Assembly (NCBI RefSeq): GCF_030272615.1
Contig: NC_081414.1
Location: 3,599,501 to 3,663,500, forward strand
DNA: 64,000 nt
Direction: 5' to 3'
DNA from: Cryptomeria japonica
Lineage: Eukaryota > Streptophyta > Pinopsida > Cupressales > Cupressaceae
The notes beneath the pieces are model-generated. The model had not been told where the DNA came from, ran no database searches, and was given only the letters and a program-made list of their open reading frames with translations. Of the stretch, positions 56,101 to 64,000 are shown in pieces (position 1 is the first letter of the stretch; the number at the start of each line of letters is the position of its first letter). A program made the translations under genes and the position numbers.

Positions 56101-58622
56101 TGGGTGAGTTTAAGGCTTTCGCCCCTCCTTTACCTTTCGGCTGGCGAAAATCGACATTCATACAAATCCTACAAACCTCTAAAAACATCATGTAATCCCT
56201 CTCATTATTCTTATGCGAGAATCGACGTCTTTGGGTCCTGTTGACCTGTATTTTCCACACTATCAAACACATAATAAAATACCTAAAGGTACCTTATCCT
56301 CTCTTGAGTAAAGCCTCTGATTGCTGAAGATATCGCGAAAAAGGATCAATCAGGATGACTTCAAGGTTCTTGTATGTAGGGTCTCTACGTGTGGATAAGC
56401 TCTTTGTGGTATGATGTGATTTGCTGGAATCACAAGGGGACTTACATTTGATGCCTGAACTTCTGATTTGCTTTGAATATTGCTGGAACACAGGATTTTC
56501 ACTAGCTTAGATTTGAAAAAAGGAAAAAAGACGAGGGCGAGGAGAGGATCTAATCCTAACACTAAGAATGTAAGAGCAATGAATGATCTTTGATGAAATT
56601 CTAACTAAGTCTTGTTTTGACATCATAGGAACATCTCCACAAGGTTAGTGCAATCTTCGAAGGAAAGCTTTATGATGTTCAAATCATCACTGCAGGCATA
56701 GACACCATCAGGTTGATGCATATCGATGAAGAAGGGACAATTGAAGTTAAGCTTAAGCTGAATGATTCCAGTTGACTACGCAAGGCAAGTCTGCAATCAA
56801 CAAACTGCTAGTAGTATGGATATACGAATTTCACCATCAATCAAGCACATTTCTTCCACTCATCTAATCATAAAATCAAACATGAGAAGTATAAAGACCA
56901 TGCAAATTGTCGAATCGACCCATAAATTTCACCATTTCTTCAATGAAGTTACAAGTCTTTTACAACAACATCTTGGCAACAATCTTTGCCTTCTCTCTTT
57001 ACTCTACTCTAATTGCTATTCTAATCACCTTCTAACTACTCTCTATTCACTAACTAACTCTAACTCTCTCTCATTAGCCTTTACAAATGAAATGCCAGGG
57101 CTAATATAGTGCCCTCAATACAATTCGATGGCTTAGATCAATTCGAGATCAATGGCCAAGATTCAACAATGAAAACCCTAATTAGGGTTTGTTACAACCA
57201 TTACATAACATTTAATGCTTGACCAATGATAAAATTGTATTGCTTGGACACATGTCCTCTCTGGAAAAATCGACCAATGGATAGCCGGGGTAGGTACACC
57301 GGAGTTTGTGCCTCCTTCCATGAGTTAGGTACATCGAATCTGGACATGCTGAGGTGGACTACATTGACTGGATGAGCGATGACTAGGATGCCACCTCATT
57401 TGACACTTGGAACTTGGTAGATATTCAACTTGATGTTGTTGAGAAGCTAACTTTAATTAATTCTTCTGGAACTATCTGCTTCTTCAACGAACCCTTTGCT
57501 TTGACTTCTTGTGTCCTTGATTTGCAGGATGATGATGTACCTCGCCTTGGAACGCTGGATTGGGGAAGTCGCCCTTGATGAAGTTAGTTCAAAGAAGGCC
57601 GTCCTTGTCGATGCTAGGCTGGATCGAAGAAGGTCGTCCTTGTCCTTGCTTGATCGTCCTGGAACAGACCGTCCTTGATCCGGCTTGATTTTCCTTGATG
57701 TGATCCTTCCGACTTGTAAATCCTTTGAGCTTGGGAGTCGCCATCTTGATACCTACACAACATTTCAAAATTAGTAACATGATTTTGCAATGAATAACTA
57801 GATTAGAGATTAAATTTAGGAAACTTCATGATAAGTCCTTGAGTTATCATTTCCTAAAAAACGATTGAGCTATCACAATTCAAAATTTCAAAATTCAAAC
57901 TTTAAGGCTATGACGATCAAAATTTAAAATTAAAACAAGGGATCTTGCCATACCTTACTTGAGAGCTAACTCAAAAAATGCAAAATGAAGAAAATCGCCT
58001 AGGCAAAAATTAATGTTTGAAACTTTCAACGTGATCTCCTTCAAACGAGCGATCCTCTTTAGTAATTCGCCACCTTTGGGGGGGGTCTTCAATGTAGTCT
58101 TTGGCAAGTTCGCCCCACTTTAACTTCAAGTTCGCACTCCCTTTGCTAAATTCGCACTTCTCCTTTATGAAATTCACTCCTTGTAAATACAAATCGCACC
58201 TCTCTTTGTCTTCTCCAAATCGCATATGAATGAAGGTGAAATGATGATTTGAAAATGAAATTATCACCTTCCCTTTATAGGCGCTTACCCCATGCATTAC
58301 CTTAGGCCGACTTTTGCAAAATAAGGTAATTAAAAGCAATTTTAAAATAAAACCAAAGGCCGACTTTGTAAGAATAAAACAAGTAAATCCAAGCGCTCCA
58401 AGTTTTCATTTAAAATAATAATTAATTAATTAAATGCCATCGTTTTTAATTAATTCGTTTTTTTTTTAAATGGGCAAAATTAATCAATTAAATGCTCATG
58501 CGTTAATTTTTAAATGCTATCAATTGAATATTCCAATTTATCGATTTTTCTAGCATTTAATAAAATTCAAAAAATGTTTTAATGCCAAAACTTGAAGATG
58601 GTGGAAAGATACAAACCATTAT

Positions 58623-60630
58623 CGCCCTGGTCCCTGACTGAGGGACAGGAGCGAACTTCCATTTTAGCCTTTGATTTTCGCCTTTGACGTTCAAAATCTC
58701 CATCTTTACGTTGAAACTGGCATTTTCGCTAAGAACCTCGAGCTTGATTGATTTGATTTTGTGGATGAGTGCCTCCTGAGGTTGATATCGCCCTGGTCCC
58801 TTGGTGAGGGACAGGAGCGATCTTGGTGTTTTCTCCTTGATTTTGCTTCTTCAATCACCAATCTTCATTATATGGCAAGCAATGACGTTATCCCTTCGCT
58901 TCATGCATATTCTACTTGTCGTTAACAAGGCATATTCGATGTTTAAATGGTTTTCGCCCTGGTCCCTTGGTGAGGGACAGGAGCAAATTTTATGCTCTAG
59001 CCAACATTTGCTATCTTTCAACCTTTGCTTCTTGTTCGTTGCCTTCCAAATGATATCTTCGATCTTGTGTATCCTTGCCTTGTCGTGATTTTGAAGGAAA
59101 ATGGATGATCTTGTGAAAATCGCCTTGGTCCCTGACTGAGGGACAGGAGCGATGTTGTCTCCTTGGCTCAATTGATCACCTTTTGACGTTTGATTTCTTT
59201 GCATATCATCTTCTTAAGACACCTTAGACCCTGTGCAACCTTGTACAACCTTGACTTGGCGTGATTTTTGAAGGATTTGGCCAATATGGTAAATATCGCC
59301 CTGGTCCCTGACTGAGGGACAGGAGCGAATTTGGGCATCCTGGGCTCATCCTTGCTTGTATCAACTTGCAGTCACTTTCACCATGTAGAATGAGGTCCCT
59401 TGATCCCTCTTGGACACTTGAAACTTGATAAACCTTCAACACTTAGGCCCTCATAGGAATTTCGCTCTGGTCCCTGACTAAGGGACAGGAGCGAATTTTG
59501 GCATTTGGTGCAATTCTTACAACTTTAGTGATCCTTGTAACTTTGTTCTTCGTCGAGACGCTTCAAAACGTCCTTGCCTCCATGCATCCTGACTTGGAGT
59601 GGTTTTGAACTTGAGTGGAAGGCAAGATAATCATCATTTCGCCCTGGTCCCTGGCTGAGGGACAGGAGCGAATTTTCATGTGCAAGCTCAATTACACTTT
59701 GCCAACCCCAAAATTTATCTTCAACGATCTTGTTGTGCATCCCTTCATTCATCCATGGCTTGGAATTCATTCAAACTTGGCGAGAAATTGACCTAAGGCA
59801 AAATCGCTCTGGTCCCTGACTGAGGGACAGGAGCGCCTAGGCCAATTTGAGTCTCCTATTGATGTCTTGTAATCTTCAATTTGTATTCAACGGGTTCATT
59901 TCACCCTCCTTTCTTGCTTTCAAACTCAAAACTTGCTTGCTTTTGCCTGGATTTTGCCCTATGAAGAATTTCGCTCTGGTCCCTGGGAGAGGGACGGGAG
60001 CTACACTGAATTTCGCCCTGGTCCCTGGCTGAGGGACAGGAGCGAACTTTGCATTTTTGGTCCGTTTTCCTCCACGAAGGCACTTCAAGTTATATTCAAT
60101 TGATAAAACATATCTCCTTTGATCTTCTCAAATCGTCAAATTGTTCAAATCCTGGAAGGACAAGGCAATGTTTGATTTTGAGCTCCGGTCCTTCAGTGAG
60201 GGACAGGAGCGATTTTTGTCCTCCAGGCCCAAATGCTTCACTTTTCACCATGAAATGTCTTTGCTAGGGAAGATATCATCCTGCCTCATGTTATGAATAA
60301 AAGTTAATGTCCAAAAAAAGGTCTAAAATTGTGCATATAAAGAAAATCGCTCTGGTCCTTCAGTGAGGGACAGGAGCGAATTTGACCTTCTAGGCAAAAA
60401 CTTCGTCATTTCATTGCTTTTGATCAAGTCTGGATGCTCCATCATGCTCATTTTGCCCTTCACCATGCCTTTGATGTCTCAATTCGTCCAAACAAGGTCA
60501 GGAATGGCTCAAATAAGTATTATCGCCCTGGTCCCTTGGTGAGGGACAGGAGCGCTTCGCCTTGGTCCTCCTGGGAGGGACAGGAGCGAAATTCGCTCTG
60601 GATCCTCAGTGAAGGACAGGAGCGAAATTT
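58623..60630. repeat. Phased hairpin array in LTR Bh (15 cores)
   Basis: Fifteen copies of a ~31-bp core CGCYCTGGTCCCT, GACTG, AGGGACAGGAGCG. The two halves are complementary at about 11 of 13 positions. Core starts: 58623, 58789, 58955, 59121, 59297, 59463, 59640, 59805, 59972, 60014, 60181, 60348, 60524, 60558, 60594. Intervals are 166, 166, 166, 176, 166, 177, 165, 167, 42, 167, 167, 176, 34 and 36 bp. The spacers are much more diverged than the cores. Confidence 0.95.
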
Positions 60631-60661
60631 GACTTTTCGAACTCTCTATCAGGATAACTTT

Positions 60662-60714
60662 TATGGAATATAACATTTAAGTATAAGTGCTTATACTTTA
60701 AGTTATATTCCATA
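60662..60714. repeat. 53-bp AT-rich hairpin in LTR Bh
   Basis: TATGGAATATAAC... pairs with ...GTTATATTCCATA. The arms are 25-26 bp with a TG centre and one or two mismatches. It lies directly beside the last core of the phased array. Confidence 0.85.
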
Positions 60715-61307
60715 TATACTTTCAGGATGTTTGAGAGTGGTTTCAGACCTCCAGGAGTTATATAGCAAAATCTAGTTTTTTGAGGTTTTTCAGTTTCCAG
60801 ACTTAGTCAAATTTCAGGATCAGGACATTCCAGACTTAGCCAAATTTTCAGGACATTCTATCCTATTGATCTCCCCGACAGCACTCAAAATGCAAAGGCT
60901 AACTAACAAAACCCTAAAAGACCTAGAAAACAAACCCTAAAAAGCAAAAAACATGGGTCCCCATTTGCAATGGGGCGATGTGTGAAAACGTCACAACAGG
61001 TCCTCATGCGACCTTCAGATGCTTTATCCTTTACTTGGCGGATTTTGCCAGCCTCTATCATCCCACGCCCATTCGAGGCAATTTTTACAAACTTGAACAA
61101 TCTCTTGGAATTCGTGCCCGAGGGCTCGACTGACCTCATGGAATCACAGGCTCCTTCGTTCAACATCATCATCTTACGGACTGATCGCGGGCTTGCTCAA
61201 AAGGACGCGAGACACTCTGCACGGAACTCAATAGGGCGAAGACAAAAAAGGCCCTCAAAAAGAAAGGGGACCCTGTCAACGACAGGAAGCGTGTGCAATG
61301 CACAACA

Positions 61308-61641
61308 CTATGTGATTTATTTCTCTTTTTAAAGCCAAGGTTCTACTGGCATTAGATATCTCAAATGCATCTTCAAGTGCTTTGAACATGTTGTAGGCTG
61401 TCTCATGTTTCCTTATGATGGGCATAATATTATTTCTCACCCCATCAACTAAGATTTTGATGGCCTTTTCATTTCCCTCTCTCCAAGTTGTTTTGTCATG
61501 TTCAGTCTCAGGTTCTTCAGTTTCAGTCTTTACAAATGATTTGACTTTATTTTCTTTTATAATCATTTGAATTCTGAACTTCCATGCTGAGAAGTCATCA
61601 CCTCCTCCGAGTCTATCTTCAAATCTGATAGCACTAGCCAT
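61308..61641 (-). pseudogene. Ty1/copia gag fragment (family C, copy 1)
   Basis: Starts MASAIRFEDRLGGGDDFSAW at 61641 and continues FRIQMIIKENKVKSF, TTWREGNEKAIKILVDGVRN, MFKALEDAFEISNASRTLAL, the copia gag (UBN2-like) pattern. It is cut off at 61308 by family-B fragment Bi; the rest of gag-pol is absent. The preceding + strand-side sequence to 61733 is the leader with the primer site. Confidence 0.85.
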
Positions 61642-61721
61642 TGAAAGAATTGTGATGTTGAATATATGCTTGTTTTGAATTTTCAACAAAATTGAACAGC
61701 CTCAGGTTCGATTTAACTATA

Positions 61722-61733
61722 GCTCTGATACCA
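61722..61733 (-). promoter_or_regulatory. Copia primer-binding site (initiator Met tRNA)
   Basis: TGGTATCAGAGC on the - strand, directly adjoining the LTR end TTTACA. It defines 61734-62490 as the 5' LTR of copy 1. Confidence 0.92.
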
Positions 61734-61913
61734 TGTAAATAATGTTCAATTTTCAATTCAATATGTAAGATGTATTCTAATTTATATTCTTTTATCTATG
61801 TATTATCTTATAAATCTGACTATCTTCTTTTGTATGGCAGGTGAGAGGAGCATTTATTAATTTTGATGTCCTTTCTCACAAATGCCATTTGATATATATA
61901 TAGCAAGCTGGGT

Positions 61914-61967
61914 ACGATCAAGCAATGCCTTGATCGGTCATGACTGATCAAGACATTACTTGATCGT
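61914..61967. repeat. 54-bp palindrome in copia LTR copy 1
   Basis: Two 27-bp arms (ACGATCAAGCAATGCCTTGA...) complementary except at three positions, all transitions. An equivalent 63-bp palindrome lies in copy 2 at 63695-63757. Confidence 0.92.
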
Positions 61968-62009
61968 GCCCCTTTGCTAATTATATTAATAACAAACGGT
62001 GTATATTAA

Positions 62010-62280
62010 CAATCGATACCAACCGGTGTATGTTTATCTTAACAACCGATAACTATCGATGTATGCTTAACTTTAACAGCCCGAAAGCAATCGGTGCTTC
62101 TTTTCCTTGCCACCTAATATTAATCGGTGCATACATAACCCGATATCAATCGGTGCCAGCTTATATTAACACCCGATACTAATCGGTGTGGTTAATCCGA
62201 TAATCATTTGTTTACTATTAAATATGTTAACCGATATAAATCGGATTGCATTGGTTAGCCCGATTTAATAATCGGTGAAC
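62010..62280. repeat. CCGAT(N4-5)ATCGG palindrome series in copia LTR copy 1
   Basis: At least six short units such as CCCGATATCAATCGGTG, CCCGATACTAATCGGTG and CCGATATAAATCGG. Copy 2 has the same class of unit at 63500-63670 (ACCGATTGGTATCGGT several times). Confidence 0.85.
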
Positions 62281-62414
62281 ACAAATAATGCTGTGGCATG
62301 ATTATCAATAGTTAAGCATTTGATCGAACTAAGTAGATTAATCATATACAAATTAAGAATGGTTATCAAATGAAGGATTAATTGCTTGAAGTTTTTCATT
62401 ATAATTATCGATAG

Positions 62415-62465
62415 GATAAATGATTGAATGAGAGACTTCATTTATCTCTCATTCAATCATTTATC
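62415..62465. repeat. 21-bp perfect inverted repeat near the copia LTR terminus
   Basis: GATAAATGATTGAATGAGAG plus A (62415-62435) and its exact reverse complement (62445-62465), with a 9-bp loop. Copy 2 has the same structure just after its LTR start (63246-63300), with mismatches. Confidence 0.95.
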
Positions 62466-62490
62466 TTACCGAAGCTATCATGCATTAACA

Positions 62491-62623
62491 CATGGTAGAT
62501 AGGAATGTGATCCAGTTAGAATACATTTGTACAGGAGATCAGACAACAGATATTCTTACCAAACCACTTTCGAGGGTGAAAGTGGAGCACTTCAAGAAAA
62601 GTCTTGGTATGATTGAAATTTAA
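62491..62623 (+). pseudogene. Ty1/copia pol C-terminal end (family C, copy 2)
   Basis: Last 43 codons of copia pol: DRNVIQLEYICTGDQTTDIL, TKPLSRVKVEHFKKSLGM, stop at 62621-62623. The motif DQTTDILTKPLSR is the conserved end of copia RNase H. The upstream part is cut at 62490 by copy 1's LTR. It is on the opposite strand to copy 1. Confidence 0.9.
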
Positions 62624-63222
62624 TTTGCTTTGTACTCCTATACTTATTAAGATGTTTTATATGTAAACTTCTTTGTCATGTTAGGACTTTTATGGGTTTA
62701 ACCCGCTGTGTTCATGTCTAAGAGGTGACGATCTCTCAGATAATGAACACTTGTATGTAGAAATTATAAGGTGACGATCTTATGATGTTCAAACCAGTTA
62801 TCATGTTGGATCTCTATTATGCCATGGATGTGCCATGATTGTGTTGTGGTAAAACATTTGGATAAAATGTTAGTGCACATACCACAACTTGGATAAGTTG
62901 AGAATTTAACTTTTCTCATGTGCTTATTCTTAAAGTATTGCATGTTTAGGCAATACTGATATCACGTGCTTAGGTGATATCTTGTCATCACAAGTTGATG
63001 TGATGAACTTTTGTATCACGCGTTTAGATGATACTTCATGTCACGTGCTTAGGTGATGTGATTTCTTGTATCATATGATTGATGATACTTCATGTCACAT
63101 GTCTAGGTGATATGATCCCCTAGAGAGTAAGATTATAAGACTACATAAGGAATACTGACCATCATGAGAAATGTGATGCTAGATATGTTGTCTTTCATTT
63201 ATCTTCCCTAGCTAAGAGGGAG
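62624..63222 (+). repeat. Copia copy 2 3' noncoding region with RTCAC...GTGAY palindromes
   Basis: Between the pol stop and the LTR. Units such as ATATCACGTGCTTAGGTGAT, TATCACGCGTTTAGATGATA and GTCACGTGCTTAGGTGATGT recur about five times (62955-63115), each able to pair its ends. It ends with the polypurine tract AAGAGGGAG at 63214-63222. Confidence 0.75.
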
Positions 63223-64000
63223 TGTTGATACATGATAGCCTCGGTAAGATAAATGATTGAATGAGAGATAAATGAAGTCTCTCATGCAATCATCTATCTC
63301 ATCGATAGACTATGATAAGACTTCAATTATCATTCCTTTGTCTGATGATTATTATAATTACTCTTCGATATGTTATTTTCGGTTTTTCTTATACCAATAA
63401 TCATATGCATGATAACTCAAACTTATGTAGATATTCACATATATACGATCTTGCTATGATCGTATTCTTCGATTTATATATATATAACCTTGCATATAAA
63501 TCCCGATTAACATCGGGTTCTTAACCAATGCCTAACTACCGATTAACATCGGTTACAAATCGTAATGCACAGAATACCGATTGGTATCGGTTTTATTTGT
63601 TAATTGCATACACACCGATTGGTATCGGTTATATTTGTTAATTGCATACAAAACGATTGGTATCGGTTAACACGATTATGGTTTGAAGAGGCGCGATCAA
63701 GTAATACCTTGATCGGTCATGTCTAATAGACATGATTGGTCAAGGTATTGCTTGATCTCCTTTATTTGCATGTATATATATCGATTGGTGAAGGTTGGAA
63801 GATCATCGAAATTTATTAATGCTCTTTCTCCATCTGCAACATACCATATAATAATCAGATTTATTATATAGTGAATTGACAATTACATGAAAGATACAAT
63901 AACATTATATATCTTGCTTATTGAATAGAAAATTGAAAACATTTACAGCTGCAAACTGCTCTTCAACTTGTGGCTGATCCACAAAACTCACTTGATCGTC
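63223..64000 (+). mobile_element. Family-C copia 3' LTR (copy 2), running off the window
   Basis: Starts TGTTGATACATGATAGCC directly after the polypurine tract. It shares the terminal hairpin, CCGAT...ATCGG units (63500-63670) and long palindrome (63695-63757) with copy 1. The LTR end was not identified before 64000. Confidence 0.8.
63695..63757. repeat. 63-bp palindrome in copia LTR copy 2
   Basis: GATCAAGTAATACCTTGATC... pairs with ...GGTCAAGGTATTGCTTGATC: 29-bp arms around TAATA, with few mismatches. Equivalent to 61914-61967. Confidence 0.92.

Larger units (their letters stand above)
56239..60998 (-). mobile_element. Solo LTR Bh (family B, 4.76 kb) inside Bi
   Basis: On the + strand it starts TGTTGACCTG and ends CGTCACAACA, the reverse of the Ba start (TGTTGTGACGTTTTCACACA). 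Perfect TSD GGTCC at 56234-56238 and 60999-61003. It is the longest LTR here because of the hairpin array 58623-60630. A TATA-like sequence (CACTATATTAGCC on the - strand) lies near 57100. There is no coding region. Confidence 0.92.
55836..61307 (-). mobile_element. Family-B LTR fragment Bi, interrupted by Bh
   Basis: Its upper end at 61307 reads TGTTGTGCATTGCACACG on the - strand, the family-B 5' terminus, followed by a GACAGGGTCCCC stretch. The pieces are 61004-61307 and 55836-56238 around Bh. The lower end is not a normal LTR terminus, so the 3' part is missing. CTATG occurs at both outer edges (55831-55835 and 61308-61312) and could be a TSD or coincidence. Confidence 0.55.
61734..62490 (-). 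mobile_element. Family-C copia 5' LTR (copy 1)
   Basis: 757 bp; + strand ends TGTAAATAATG and GCATTAACA. On the - strand it starts TGTTAATGCATGATAG, matching copy 2 (TGTTGATACATGATAG at 63223). It contains a perfect 21-bp inverted repeat (62415-62435/62445-62465), a 54-bp palindrome (61914-61967), and a series of CCGAT...ATCGG units (62010-62280). It inserted next to, or into, the pol end of copy 2. Confidence 0.88.

Noticed and set aside
56640-56780. Possible host exon (a frame reading YDVQIITAGIDTIRLMHIDE)
   Set aside because: It reads protein-like for about 45 codons, but lies within solo LTR Bh, and the equivalent place in Bb (near 4310-4340) aligns at the DNA level without that frame.
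58623-60630. CRISPR-like regular repeat/spacer array
   Set aside because: The repeats are palindromic and regular, but the spacers are ~135 bp, diverged from one another as decayed tandem units, and the locus is inside a plant LTR with a perfect TSD and no cas genes.
55831-61312. CTATG as a firm TSD of fragment Bi
   Set aside because: The left boundary lacks an LTR terminus and the flanks do not look contiguous (intron on one side, copia gag on the other), so a chance 5-bp match cannot be excluded.

Overview
The window looks like nuclear DNA from a seed plant with a very large genome, most likely a gymnosperm. It contains one recognisable host gene whose introns run to tens of kilobases and are packed with old, nested LTR retrotransposons. 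There are no bacterial-type genes, rRNA or tRNA genes. The species cannot be named from the sequence alone.

The host gene is on the + strand and is a homologue of ORANGE (OR/OR-like), a plastid DnaJ-type zinc-finger chaperone of carotenoid biosynthesis. Four consecutive internal exons are visible: 8732-8848, 8995-9081, 10124-10200 and 51316-51443. They total 409 bp, join in frame, and are flanked by canonical AG/GT sites. The intron between the third and fourth is 41,115 bp. The gene's start lies upstream of the window and the rest of its zinc-finger domain lies downstream. Nearly everything else is transposon sequence inside these introns.

Element families (names are local to this report). 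Family B: LTRs beginning TGTTGTG(C) and ending CCACGTCAACA, mostly solo LTRs of 2.7-4.8 kb: Ba 1748-8108 with Bb nested, Bc 20849-26863 with Bd nested, Be 52393-55457, Bh 56239-60998 inserted in fragment Bi, fragment Bg, and the 5'-truncated Bf 39342-43841, which still carries coding sequence. Family D: LTRs TGTAATGTCCCC...GGGATATTACA. The coding copy is a chromodomain Ty3/gypsy element (D0, 35029-46628, - strand, TSD GATGC). D1 and D3 are solo LTRs with perfect TSDs. D2 (LTR 33360-49406 with nests) is preceded by a roughly 1000-codon decayed reading frame of unknown function instead of pol. R1: a Tat-like Ty3/gypsy element on the - strand (about 14.2-29.8 kb) with the order gag-PR-archaeal-type RNase H-RT-RNase H-IN, cut by D1 and Bc/Bd and followed by a second truncated copy. 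Family C: two Ty1/copia copies of one family at 61.3-64 kb.

Insertion order can be read from the nests and target-site duplications: D0 and D3 sit in the D2 LTR, Bf in D0, Bd in Bc in R1, D1 in R1, Bb in Ba, and Bh in Bi. All retroelement reading frames seen are broken by stops, frameshifts or truncation, whereas the OR exons are clean.

The most striking unexplained signal is that every LTR family carries arrays of a short imperfect palindrome, with a different sequence in each family. The best case is Bh, where 15 copies of a 31-bp hairpin core recur at 165-167 bp or 176-177 bp, i.e. nucleosome-scale spacing in steps of about one helical turn.
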